A stretch of DNA of 34,757 bases from a bacterium (GTDB taxonomy: Bacteria > DRYD01): positions 1 to 34,757 of the forward strand of contig JAOABG010000007.1 in NCBI GenBank assembly GCA_026418475.1, given 5' to 3'. The number at the start of each line of letters is the position of its first letter. Position 1 is the first letter of the stretch. The position numbers were made by a program, and so were the translations under genes. The notes beneath the pieces are model-generated. The model had not been told where the DNA came from. It was given only the letters and a program-made list of their open reading frames with translations, and searched no databases. Of the stretch, positions 17,881-26,841 are shown in pieces.

Positions 17881-18633
17881 ATGGAAGATAAAAAAGAGGA
17901 AGAAATAAATTCAGAAAATATAGAAAACGAACAAGAAATTATAGAAGAAGAAAAGCCTCCATTAGTGGACTTCAAGTTCAAAGAAAGAAGAAAAGAAGAA
18001 AGAAAGATATTAAGTCCTGCACGGTTAGTAAAAATAGTTGTACACTATGATCAAGATTTAATAATTGAGAAATGGGTTAGCGTAGTAGACATATCTCGAC
18101 ATGGAATGAAAATAATAATAGACATCCCACTAAAGTTAGCAGAAAATGTAAAAATAGAGTTTTACACTTCAAAAGACCCCATACAAACAGAAGCAAGGAT
18201 AGCTTGGTGTAAAGAATTAATAAAAGGTTCTGGCTTGTATGCAGCTGGCTTAGATTTAGCAAAATTAAGTCAAGAAAGTTTTGAAAATATAAACAGTTTT
18301 CTGATGAATTTTGCCCCCTTTGAAGAGAGAAAAGCTGTAAGAGTAAAAAAACCGTTCCTTGTAGAACTAAAAACACAGAAAGAAGTAAAAAAGTTTTACA
18401 CATATGCAGTAGATCTATCATTAACAGGAATGAGAATTATCAATGACTTTGAATTGCCAACAGAAGAGATTATATTAATCAAGGCAATATTGGGAGGCAG
18501 TGAAACAGAATATATAAAAGCTAAAGTTGTTTGGCAAGAAAACAAAACTTTTGGAGTAGTAATAGGAATAAATTTCATTGAAGCAAACAACGAAGATATA
18601 GAAAAAATAAAAGATTTCATATATAGCTCATAA
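17881..18633 (+). CDS. Tandem PilZ-domain protein
   Basis: GGGAGG SD; two PilZ motif sets: RRKEER...VVDISRHG and ERKAVR...AVDLSLTG. Confidence 0.88.
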   Translation: MEDKKEEEINSENIENEQEIIEEEKPPLVDFKFKERRKEERKILSPARLVKIVVHYDQDLIIEKWVSVVDISRHGMKIIIDIPLKLAENVKIEFYTSKDPIQTEARIAWCKELIKGSGLYAAGLDLAKLSQESFENINSFLMNFAPFEERKAVRVKKPFLVELKTQKEVKKFYTYAVDLSLTGMRIINDFELPTEEIILIKAILGGSETEYIKAKVVWQENKTFGVVIGINFIEANNEDIEKIKDFIYSS

Positions 18634-18649
18634 AAGGAGAGATACTTTT

Positions 18650-20164
18650 ATGAAACACATTTATATCACAACACCAATATATTACCCAAATTCTGATCCA
18701 CACATAGGGACAGCATATACAACCTGTATAGCAGATTTTATAGCAAGATACTATAAACAGCGAAACTACGACGTGTTCTTGATGACTGGTAACGATGAAA
18801 ACAGTATTAAGGTTCATGAAACAGCACAGAATCTGAAAATTGATACTCATACATATATCAACCAAATGGCAGAATTATTTAAACAAATATGGCAAAAATT
18901 AGGTATAGAATACAACAAGTTCATCAGAACAACAGATGATTACCATATAAAAACGGTTGAATTAGTGTTTAATATACTGTATGAAAGAGGATACATATAT
19001 AAAAGTCATTATGAAGGTTGGTATTGCAAAAGTTGCGAAACATTCTGGACAAAGACAAAAGTGTCAGAAAATAAAACATGCCCCAACATAGAATGCCAAA
19101 AACCTTTAGAAGTAGTGAAAGAAGATAACTACTTCTTCAGATTATCCGCTTTTCAAGAAAAGCTTCTAAAGTTCTATGAACAGAATCCAGAAACAATATT
19201 CCCTAAAAGCAGATACAATGAAATACTGTCATTCATAAGGATGGGCCTACAGGATATATCAGTAAGCAGGAAAAATATAGAATGGGGCATAAAAGTCCCA
19301 TTTGATAAGGAATATATAATATATGTATGGATTGATGCATTAACCAACTATATCAGTGGTATTGGTTATCCGGATAACTTTTTTGAACATTACTGGCAAA
19401 ATACTTATCACATTATGGGAAAAGACATAATACGTTTTCATGCAGTAATATGGCCATCAATTTTAATGGCATTAGATTTAAATTTACCCAAAAAAATCAT
19501 AGCTCACGGTTGGCTAACCACATCAGAAAATCAAAAGATATCCAAATCTAAGGGTGGAGATATGTTTAATCTAAAAAATTTTGTTTTCAATAAACCAGAT
19601 TATTTAATAATGGGATTAAGATATTATCTATTAAGAGAGGGTTCATTTGGAGAAGATGTACCAGTTAGTGTAGAGAGATTTCAACAAATATATAATTCCG
19701 AATTAGCAAATAATCTAGGGAATTTGGTTTCAAGGGTTCTAGCACTAACTCAAAAAAACCTAGATGGCATTGTATACAAAAAATCTGAATTCAGTTTTAT
19801 ACATAATTTATCACAAAAAACAAGAAATGACTTTGAAAATAGTGTAGAAAATTTTGAATTCTCAAAATCCATGGATTCAGTAATAGATTTAGCCAACTTT
19901 TTAAATAAAAAAATAGAAGAAAATAGGCCTTGGGAATTGACAAATGATAAAGAATCATTAAATAAATTAATGTTCGAATTAATTTACGGAATAATAGTTA
20001 TTGCAAAACTGATATATCCCGCTTTACCTAATATATCCTTAAAAATACTGGATCAGCTTGGAATAGGGGACTTAAACATCGATGAAAAAGTGTTAGACAA
20101 AATAGAAGTAAAGTACCGCGAGCCTTTATTTCCAGTGTTAAGAGATAGAGCACCTTTATCTTAA
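18650..20164 (+). CDS. metG: Methionyl-tRNA synthetase
   Basis: TTPIYYPNSDPHIGTAYT; Zn-binding CKSCETFW...CPNIEC; KISKSKGGDMF; WIDALTNYISG. Confidence 0.95.
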   Translation: MKHIYITTPIYYPNSDPHIGTAYTTCIADFIARYYKQRNYDVFLMTGNDENSIKVHETAQNLKIDTHTYINQMAELFKQIWQKLGIEYNKFIRTTDDYHIKTVELVFNILYERGYIYKSHYEGWYCKSCETFWTKTKVSENKTCPNIECQKPLEVVKEDNYFFRLSAFQEKLLKFYEQNPETIFPKSRYNEILSFIRMGLQDISVSRKNIEWGIKVPFDKEYIIYVWIDALTNYISGIGYPDNFFEHYWQNTYHIMGKDIIRFHAVIWPSILMALDLNLPKKIIAHGWLTTSENQKISKSKGGDMFNLKNFVFNKPDYLIMGLRYYLLREGSFGEDVPVSVERFQQIYNSELANNLGNLVSRVLALTQKNLDGIVYKKSEFSFIHNLSQKTRNDFENSVENFEFSKSMDSVIDLANFLNKKIEENRPWELTNDKESLNKLMFELIYGIIVIAKLIYPALPNISLKILDQLGIGDLNIDEKVLDKIEVKYREPLFPVLRDRAPLS

Positions 20165-20180
20165 GGTTTTACAGATACAG

Positions 20181-20213
20181 AAAAAAAAAGGGTCCTTTTG
20201 GGACCCTTTTTTT
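20181..20213. terminator. Bidirectional Rho-independent terminator
   Basis: AAAAAAAAAGGGTCC-TTTTG-GGACCCTTTTTTT: 6-bp GC stem flanked by A and T tracts, between convergent metG and the 105-aa gene. Confidence 0.92.
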
Positions 20214-20232
20214 ATTAGTTTCATTAACTATT

Positions 20233-20550
20233 TTATCCGCCACCACCGAGAGCTTTTGCCCAGTTTTGAGCTATTTGGGACTGAGTTTTGAAAGCATTCA
20301 TTCTGTTTTCTTCATGCATTTTCCTTATTGCTCTGTTAGTATCCAGGATCATTTTTTGCATTTCTTGTTGGTGTTTCTTTTCTGATAACATATCTGATAA
20401 AACCATATTTTCGAGTTCTCGTCTATTTTCATTAGCTATTTGTTGTCCCCTGTACTGATTTATTATTGGATCCCATTGTTGTTGGACCATCATTGGATAC
20501 CATGAATTATCATGAGTCCCCATCCATGGATTCATACCAAATCCTCCCAT
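20233..20550 (-). CDS. Small Gly/Met/Gln-rich hypothetical protein (105 aa)
   Basis: Strong AAGGAGGTG SD before the ATG at 20550; ends beside the shared terminator; MGGFGMNPWMGTHDNSWYP... ALGGGG. Confidence 0.8.
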   Translation of the reverse strand: MGGFGMNPWMGTHDNSWYPMMVQQQWDPIINQYRGQQIANENRRELENMVLSDMLSEKKHQQEMQKMILDTNRAIRKMHEENRMNAFKTQSQIAQNWAKALGGGG

Positions 20551-20707
20551 TTTACTGCACCTCCTTCTTTATTACATTCAACATATATATATAACGAATA
20601 AAAAAAAATGAAAACTCAAAAAAGAAAAATTTACATTTTTTTTACAAACAGAACTCAAACCGTCAGAAAATATAAAGGTATCAAACACAAAAACATTGAA
20701 ATAGATA

Positions 20708-21853
20708 ATGAAGAAAATGAATTTTGACTTAATAATAACAGGCAACACTTTCGGTAGTTTCGTAACATTATTCCTATTAACCAAAAACTTTGATATAAGT
20801 GTAGCTCAAATTATACCAGAGATAAGTATAATAAAAGATATAAAGCTTTTTATTCCTACAAGTACATTTAAAAACATTCCGATTCCCTTTAAAACAATAA
20901 TGGAAAATGATTTCCAAACCTATAACAGAATAAGCTTTTACTTACTTAATCAGGAAAAAACTTTACAAAGTGAAAAAAAAATAATCATTTCAACAACCTT
21001 AGATAAAATTAGAAAATTCTTACAAAACAATATCAAAAATCCCAGAAAATACAAGACTTTTCAAGGAACCATCAAAGAGATACATTTTAATAACGACAAA
21101 ATATTTATAAAATTATCAAATAATAAAATTATCTCTTCACAGTATTTGATTGTATGTGATGACTTCTGGGGTAATATATGGAACCTTCTAAATTTCAAAC
21201 CCCAACACACCGGAGGATGGATTATAAAAACCCCATTAACTACAACAATTAAATCTAAAACCTTCATGGCATTTGGTTATTCAAAAAGGGGAATCATATT
21301 GAGCGATTCAGAAAACATAATCTTTGCAAAACACATAAACAAGGAATACACAGTTGAAGATTTAATAAGCAACTTCTTACTTACCAATAGAATAGTAGAA
21401 AAACTAGTTATAAAAGATTGGAACAAATATGTCCTTCCGTTTACAACAAAGAATTACAGTTTTCACAACGAAATAAAAAACAAGAAAATATTTTTTATCA
21501 CAGAATACTTGGGATTAATGAACTGTTTTCTACCAGAATATACAACACTTACTTCAATATTGGCAAGAGAATTATCTGATAATTTAGATACAAAAATAAA
21601 GACTTTAGAAGATTTTATACCTCTACTCAATAAAATAATAGAATACAATCGAATCTTTCTTAAATTGAGTAACTTCGTTAACAGCTTTCCTTTAATTTTC
21701 TTTAAAAATGAAGATAAAGATAAACTAATAATTGATATACTCATAGGAAATATAAACCCTCAAATTATGGACGATAAATTCAGAAAAATATTTGAAAATT
21801 ATGATAGAAACTTTGAGGTTACTCTATCAGAAAGAGCTCTCGCGGAATCATAG
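20708..21853 (+). CDS. Hypothetical protein, possibly a divergent FAD-dependent oxidoreductase-like fold (381 aa)
   Basis: N-terminal beta-alpha-beta-like DLIITGNTFGSFVTLFLL; later FITEYLGLMNCFLPEYTTLTSILARELSDNL. The GxGxxG motif is not intact. Confidence 0.7.
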   Translation: MKKMNFDLIITGNTFGSFVTLFLLTKNFDISVAQIIPEISIIKDIKLFIPTSTFKNIPIPFKTIMENDFQTYNRISFYLLNQEKTLQSEKKIIISTTLDKIRKFLQNNIKNPRKYKTFQGTIKEIHFNNDKIFIKLSNNKIISSQYLIVCDDFWGNIWNLLNFKPQHTGGWIIKTPLTTTIKSKTFMAFGYSKRGIILSDSENIIFAKHINKEYTVEDLISNFLLTNRIVEKLVIKDWNKYVLPFTTKNYSFHNEIKNKKIFFITEYLGLMNCFLPEYTTLTSILARELSDNLDTKIKTLEDFIPLLNKIIEYNRIFLKLSNFVNSFPLIFFKNEDKDKLIIDILIGNINPQIMDDKFRKIFENYDRNFEVTLSERALAES

Positions 21854-22555
21854 CTTCCAACCGCCAGCAACCTCTATCAACTGACCAGTTATATAATCAG
21901 ATTTATCACTGATTATAAATTCAAAAACATCACAAATTTCATTTAACGTAGCGGTCCTTCCCATTGGTATCTCTTTTACAGGTTGTGTAACAGAGTTTTC
22001 GGCAACCCCAACACCTATGACATTAACAGTGATACCTTTTTTAGCTAACAATTTTGCTAAACTCTTAGCGTATATTAAAACTCCAACCTTTGATATATCA
22101 TAAGCAGTTGTATAGGGAGAAGCTTTAATCATATTAGTTCCAGCAAAACCCAAAAAAACTATTCTTCTTTTAATATAAGGTAAAAAAGCACTTGTCAATA
22201 AAAATGAAGTATTTAAATTTGAATCTATTATATACTTCCACTCATAAAAATTTGTTTCTAAAATACTTTTATACAAATAATCACCAACGTTGTTAACAAT
22301 AACGTCAATGACTTTATTTTTAATAGTTATTCCGCTGACTAACTCAATAGTTTGTTTATCATCAAGTAAATCCGCTTTATATATTGGAACATCGAGAGAA
22401 TATTTTTCTTTTATTTCTCTTTTAAAAGCGAGAGCTTGTTCTTCACTTTTTCTGTAATGAATGGGAACAAAATATCCTTTCTCAATTAACCTAATAGTTA
22501 TAGCTTTTCCTATACCCTTGGTATTTCCTGAAACAAAAGCAAATCTTCTCTCCAT
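21848..22555 (-). CDS. Short-chain dehydrogenase/reductase (FabG-like)
   Basis: FVSGNTKGIGKAI Rossmann motif; VNNVGDYL; YDISK (YxxxK); C-terminal ISDKSDYITGQLIEVAGGWKL. Confidence 0.9.
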   Translation of the reverse strand: MERRFAFVSGNTKGIGKAITIRLIEKGYFVPIHYRKSEEQALAFKREIKEKYSLDVPIYKADLLDDKQTIELVSGITIKNKVIDVIVNNVGDYLYKSILETNFYEWKYIIDSNLNTSFLLTSAFLPYIKRRIVFLGFAGTNMIKASPYTTAYDISKVGVLIYAKSLAKLLAKKGITVNVIGVGVAENSVTQPVKEIPMGRTATLNEICDVFEFIISDKSDYITGQLIEVAGGWKL

Positions 22556-22556
22556 A

Positions 22557-23411
22557 CTAAACCTTTTTTCTTAAAACTATTCCAATCATCATACTACCCA
22601 AAGGAAAAGTTATAAGATTACCAATAATCGTAACAAATCCAACAGACATAAATAAACCAATAAATAAAAAACTAACAAAATTAGCCAAATAAGAAATAAC
22701 AGTTTTTTTCAACATGGTGACCATTTTCACAAAAACTCCTCCTAAATCAAATTCTTTAATATTAGTATTAAAATATACTTGATTTTCTAATATAAAATGG
22801 AGAATAAAAATAATAACTAAAGAAAGAGAAATAGAAAATATAGTAATATAAACAACTAATTTTAAAAAGATCATTATTAGAAATCCAATAACTGGGAAGT
22901 TAGGAACAAATTTTACCAGAAAACCACTAATACCAATAGCCATCAAAAAAGAAAGAGCAAAAATAAATACAGCAATAAATGAAACTATATAACCTTCAAT
23001 AATATAATTTATCTTATTCCTATCAAAGGTATGAATAAAAAAGAAAAAATCAGACAGATCAGATTTCAAATTCTGATAAATATCCTTATAAACCATTAGA
23101 ACGTACCCATGCAAAAATGGAGATATAAAAAAACTACCAAACAATATGGATATAAAGAAAAACAAAATGGTAATAAAATTTATCTTATTTAAACTGCTAA
23201 CAGCTCCAAAACAATTAAAAAAAGCAAAAATGACAAACCCTACAATAAGCACAAATGTAAACAAAGCTGTAGCAGTAACATAGTAGACAAACTTATACCC
23301 AGAATTGGATTTATACGTAAAAATTCCATAGGCTTCTCTTAAAAAAGGTAGTGTTTTTTGTTTTTTTATAATATCACCAATTTTATTTATAATCTTTTCT
23401 ATATTTTCCAT
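22557..23411 (-). CDS. Hypothetical multi-pass membrane protein (284 aa)
   Basis: Several hydrophobic segments; no family motif recognised. Confidence 0.75.
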   Translation of the reverse strand: MENIEKIINKIGDIIKKQKTLPFLREAYGIFTYKSNSGYKFVYYVTATALFTFVLIVGFVIFAFFNCFGAVSSLNKINFITILFFFISILFGSFFISPFLHGYVLMVYKDIYQNLKSDLSDFFFFIHTFDRNKINYIIEGYIVSFIAVFIFALSFLMAIGISGFLVKFVPNFPVIGFLIMIFLKLVVYITIFSISLSLVIIFILHFILENQVYFNTNIKEFDLGGVFVKMVTMLKKTVISYLANFVSFLFIGLFMSVGFVTIIGNLITFPLGSMMIGIVLRKKV

Positions 23412-24037
23412 AATTCTTTCACTCCTGATATGCAGACCTTTATTGAAATAGATAAGAGTATTATTCCCATTATTCTAGAAAGAGCGTTTATACCTGCTTT
23501 TCCAAGCTTTTGTATCATTTTATCAGCAAATATCATGAAATAATAAGCAACAATGAGTGTTAACACAGAAGCAATCGGAATATAGAGCTTATATAAAAAA
23601 TTATTCTCTTGAGATGTAAAAATAATAATACTTGACATCGTTACCGGACCAGTTAGAGCAGGAATAGACAGTGGGACTACCCAAATTCCTTGCTCTTCCA
23701 AAATCTGCTCCCGTATCTCTTCCTTCTCCTCCTTCGTTATCTTAGTTGGTTTATCAGAAGCAAAAAGCATCTCCAAAGATAATATAAAAAGCACTATACC
23801 ACCAGCAACCTTAAAAGCATTCAAATCAATACTAAATAACTGAAGAATCCCATTACCAAAGAAAAAAAACAAAATAACTATCATACAAGAAAGAATAAAA
23901 GCTCTGAAAGCTATTAGCTTCTTAAATCTTCTAGAAACACCATAAGTAATGGAAATGAATATTGGAATAACACCAACAGGATCTATTATCACAAACATTG
24001 TTATAAAGTAATTAACAAATTTATGCAGAGGTTCCAT
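23399..24037 (-). CDS. MarC family integral membrane protein
   Basis: FVIIDPVGVIPIFISIT; FKVAGGIVLFILSLEML; VPLSIPALTGPVTMSSIIIF. Confidence 0.92.
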   Translation of the reverse strand: MEPLHKFVNYFITMFVIIDPVGVIPIFISITYGVSRRFKKLIAFRAFILSCMIVILFFFFGNGILQLFSIDLNAFKVAGGIVLFILSLEMLFASDKPTKITKEEKEEIREQILEEQGIWVVPLSIPALTGPVTMSSIIIFTSQENNFLYKLYIPIASVLTLIVAYYFMIFADKMIQKLGKAGINALSRIMGIILLSISIKVCISGVKELWKI

Positions 24038-25478
24038 AATTACTCACATTTATTTCAACAAGAAACAATTTCCCCTTTTTTTTATGCAATACAGATAAAT
24101 CTCTACCTCTTTTTAAATTTTTTTGGTAGCACCAAATTAATGCTATCCCATGTTCATCTTCAAAAATTAAACACCTATCTTTTTCAAATTTCTCCAATTT
24201 TTTATCTATAAGAAATTTTTTTATTTTTTGTTTTTTCCCTTTTAAACCATAGGGATAAAAAAAATCACCATCCCTACGTAACCTTATTAATACACTCCTA
24301 CCAAATAAACCTAAATAATAACCTTTTCTTTGCTTTATTTCGTAAATCTTATCCTCAGAAAATATCTTTTTTAAGTCATCAAAAACATGTGAATCAAATT
24401 CATCAAAAATTCTTATAACTTTTAATGAAACCAATAAATCATCAACAAAAATATTTTGCTCAGAATTTTGCATAAGATCTATCTTTCTTTCATGAAATTT
24501 ATAAGGGAAATAAAAAAGATAAAAATTGTTACCAATATTTTGTAGATTCCAATTCTTTTTAATAGTTACCAGTTTATTTTTCAGAACTTGCTGCACAGAA
24601 GAATATTTTAAACCACCATGTACAACATCTTTAATATTAAAATAAAGAGACTCAGAAATAATAAAATCATCACAATCAGCTTTAAAAGAATCAACTTTAA
24701 AAGACAATTTGTAAAGTTTCTGCCCCAGATATTGCAAATCTGCTAACGACTTAATAAAACTGACATAAAGATCAGAAAACCTGAATATATTCCTCCAAAT
24801 ATTTATGTTATCATTATTCTTAAAATAATTCACAACATAGCAGGTTACCCTTTGATTTACAGAGTTTCTCAAAAAACTCTGATCAAAATTGGTATAATCT
24901 GTAATATATTTCTTCCCATTTTTTCGTAAAGCAGCCAATATTTTCACTTTAGGTATAAATATTAAAGGCCTTATAACTTTGATATCTTTCCAAAAAATTA
25001 ATGGCTTCAAATTAAACAAATTCACATAGTGTCTTTTTTTTAGTAAATTTATAAAAAATGACGAGAACAGGTCATCCAAATTGTGAGCAGTTACAATCTT
25101 ATTAAACCCATACTTCTTAGCAGCATCATAAGCCAAATCGTATCTCAAATTTCTTGCGAATTCCTCCAAATTTCTTTTCTCTCTCTTAGACAAATCCAAA
25201 ACATTCTCTTCAAAATTGAAAAACTCAATACCCAATTCTTTACAATAACCTTCCAATAGTTCCTTTTCTCTATAGGAATCCCACCTTATTCTGTGATCAA
25301 GATGAAATACGCCAAACTTTATTGAATACAAATCCTTAATATTATTAAATAGAAACAAAAGGAATGTGCTATCTGGTCCCCCAGAGCACATTAAAAGTAA
25401 AGAATCTTGGTTTTCTATTAATCTATACTCATTTATAGTTATTAGAATATCATTTATTAATTCTTTTTGTATTTCCAA
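24021..25478 (-). CDS. tilS: tRNA(Ile)-lysidine synthase
   Basis: LLMCSGGPDSTFLL PP-loop; HLDHRIRWDSYREKELLEGYC; TAHNLDDLFSSFFINLLK. Confidence 0.9.
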   Translation of the reverse strand: MEIQKELINDILITINEYRLIENQDSLLLMCSGGPDSTFLLFLFNNIKDLYSIKFGVFHLDHRIRWDSYREKELLEGYCKELGIEFFNFEENVLDLSKREKRNLEEFARNLRYDLAYDAAKKYGFNKIVTAHNLDDLFSSFFINLLKKRHYVNLFNLKPLIFWKDIKVIRPLIFIPKVKILAALRKNGKKYITDYTNFDQSFLRNSVNQRVTCYVVNYFKNNDNINIWRNIFRFSDLYVSFIKSLADLQYLGQKLYKLSFKVDSFKADCDDFIISESLYFNIKDVVHGGLKYSSVQQVLKNKLVTIKKNWNLQNIGNNFYLFYFPYKFHERKIDLMQNSEQNIFVDDLLVSLKVIRIFDEFDSHVFDDLKKIFSEDKIYEIKQRKGYYLGLFGRSVLIRLRRDGDFFYPYGLKGKKQKIKKFLIDKKLEKFEKDRCLIFEDEHGIALIWCYQKNLKRGRDLSVLHKKKGKLFLVEINVSNYGTSA

Positions 25479-25482
25479 ATTT

Positions 25483-26790
25483 CTATTTACTTTGTGAAAG
25501 CTGTTCTACATATTTGATTTTCACTCTTTTGAAAACTTCCTCTTTCAGTTTTTTCATCATTATAAATTGGGAAAGCCTATAGTTTATTTCTTCCTGACTG
25601 AGTTTCAATTGAGAAAGCTCAAAAACATATCTCTGAGTCTCAACATCATTTTTTAAATAATATTCAACCTCCAAGTTATCAAAAGTTATATTATATTTTC
25701 GTAGGAGATTGTTAATAATAATTGCTCTTTTTATATTTTCTTTTGCTATATTTTCTATATTCTTTTCGAAATCTTCTTGGGATAAACTGGAAGACTTTAA
25801 ATAATCTTCAAGATTTCTATTTTGTCTGGATAAAAGTTGTAAGAAATTATTTTTCTGGAACTCCTTCTCTTTCTTAAACCATGTCTCAGGAATCTCAAAA
25901 TCAATTTTATCTCTTAAAAATGAGAGGTATCTTGAGAATACCAAATCTTTCTGAATATTTTCTTTCTCTTGTTCTATAACATTTTTTATATCATTTTTTA
26001 AATCATCCAATGATTTATAGTTAACCAATTTCAATAGCTCTTCATCAGGTGGTATTTGCTTCTCAAGTACATTTGAAACCTTTATTTTAATTTTCAGTTT
26101 CTTATCTTTAAATTGTTCTATATTTGCAGGTCCATCTATCTCGAACTCTTTTTCTTCTTCTTTTTTCATTCCTATTAAATGTTCATATACACCGGGAAGC
26201 AACATCTCCTTAACTGCTAAAACTTGGTAGACATTGTTATCTCCACCTGCTAAAGTTATTCCACTATTATAATCTTTTATTTCAAAGTATATATCAACCC
26301 TATCACCTTCTTTTATTTCTCTGTTTGTTTCTTGGAAAGAAGAAAACTGATCCCTTATTTGTATAAACCTCTTTTCTATTTCCTGATCCATGTTTATTTC
26401 CAACTTATTGACTTCAACTTCAACATCATCCGGAATATCAAAAACTGGTTCAACTTCAATTAAAACAGAGTACACAATTTTCTCATAATTTGCAACCTCA
26501 AGTTTTATGTTGTTAATAGATACAACAGACTGGCTCATACTGGATAAATGATTCCTCAATGATTCATCCACAGAAGACTCAACAACTTTTTGAAATATGT
26601 ACCCCTGACCAAGTTTGTTTTCAATTATATTAAAAGGTACTTTTCCTTTTCTAAACCCGGGAGCAACAAAATCTTTTTGTATTTCCCTCATTACTTTTGA
26701 ATAAGCTTGATCTATTTCTTCTTTTGACACCTCCAATTTTATTTCTTTCAAGGTCTGAGTTCTGTTATTTTCCTCTAATATTTTTGGCAT
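25483..26790 (-). CDS. tig: Trigger factor (start placed at the ATG at 26790; the ORF extension to 26826 uses TTG inside the hairpin module)
   Basis: VAPGFRKGKVPFNIIENKLG; FKMK/PPIase-like middle domain GDRVDIYFEIKDYNSG; C-terminal chaperone-like helices. Confidence 0.88.
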   Translation of the reverse strand: MPKILEENNRTQTLKEIKLEVSKEEIDQAYSKVMREIQKDFVAPGFRKGKVPFNIIENKLGQGYIFQKVVESSVDESLRNHLSSMSQSVVSINNIKLEVANYEKIVYSVLIEVEPVFDIPDDVEVEVNKLEINMDQEIEKRFIQIRDQFSSFQETNREIKEGDRVDIYFEIKDYNSGITLAGGDNNVYQVLAVKEMLLPGVYEHLIGMKKEEEKEFEIDGPANIEQFKDKKLKIKIKVSNVLEKQIPPDEELLKLVNYKSLDDLKNDIKNVIEQEKENIQKDLVFSRYLSFLRDKIDFEIPETWFKKEKEFQKNNFLQLLSRQNRNLEDYLKSSSLSQEDFEKNIENIAKENIKRAIIINNLLRKYNITFDNLEVEYYLKNDVETQRYVFELSQLKLSQEEINYRLSQFIMMKKLKEEVFKRVKIKYVEQLSQSK

Positions 26791-26805
26791 GTTTTTTACA
26801 TTTGG

Positions 26806-26840
26806 GGTATTTTTATTCCGCCTCAAACCCCCTTGGCGGT
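26806..26840 (-). repeat. GC-rich hairpin module copy 2 (CCGCC...GGCGG followed by GCGGAATAAAAATACC)
   Basis: Minus strand TAG(stop)-TACCGCCAAGGGGGTTTGAGGCGGAATAAAAATACC, directly after the fliR stop. Confidence 0.65.
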
Positions 26841-26841
26841 A

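Noticed and set aside
18077-18421. 114-aa minus-strand Leu-rich ORF
   Set aside because: Antisense to the tandem PilZ gene; low-complexity shadow ORF.
26791-26826. 12-codon extension of trigger factor starting at TTG
   Set aside because: It lies in the hairpin module; the typical trigger factor N-terminus fits the ATG at 26790. Not fully excluded.
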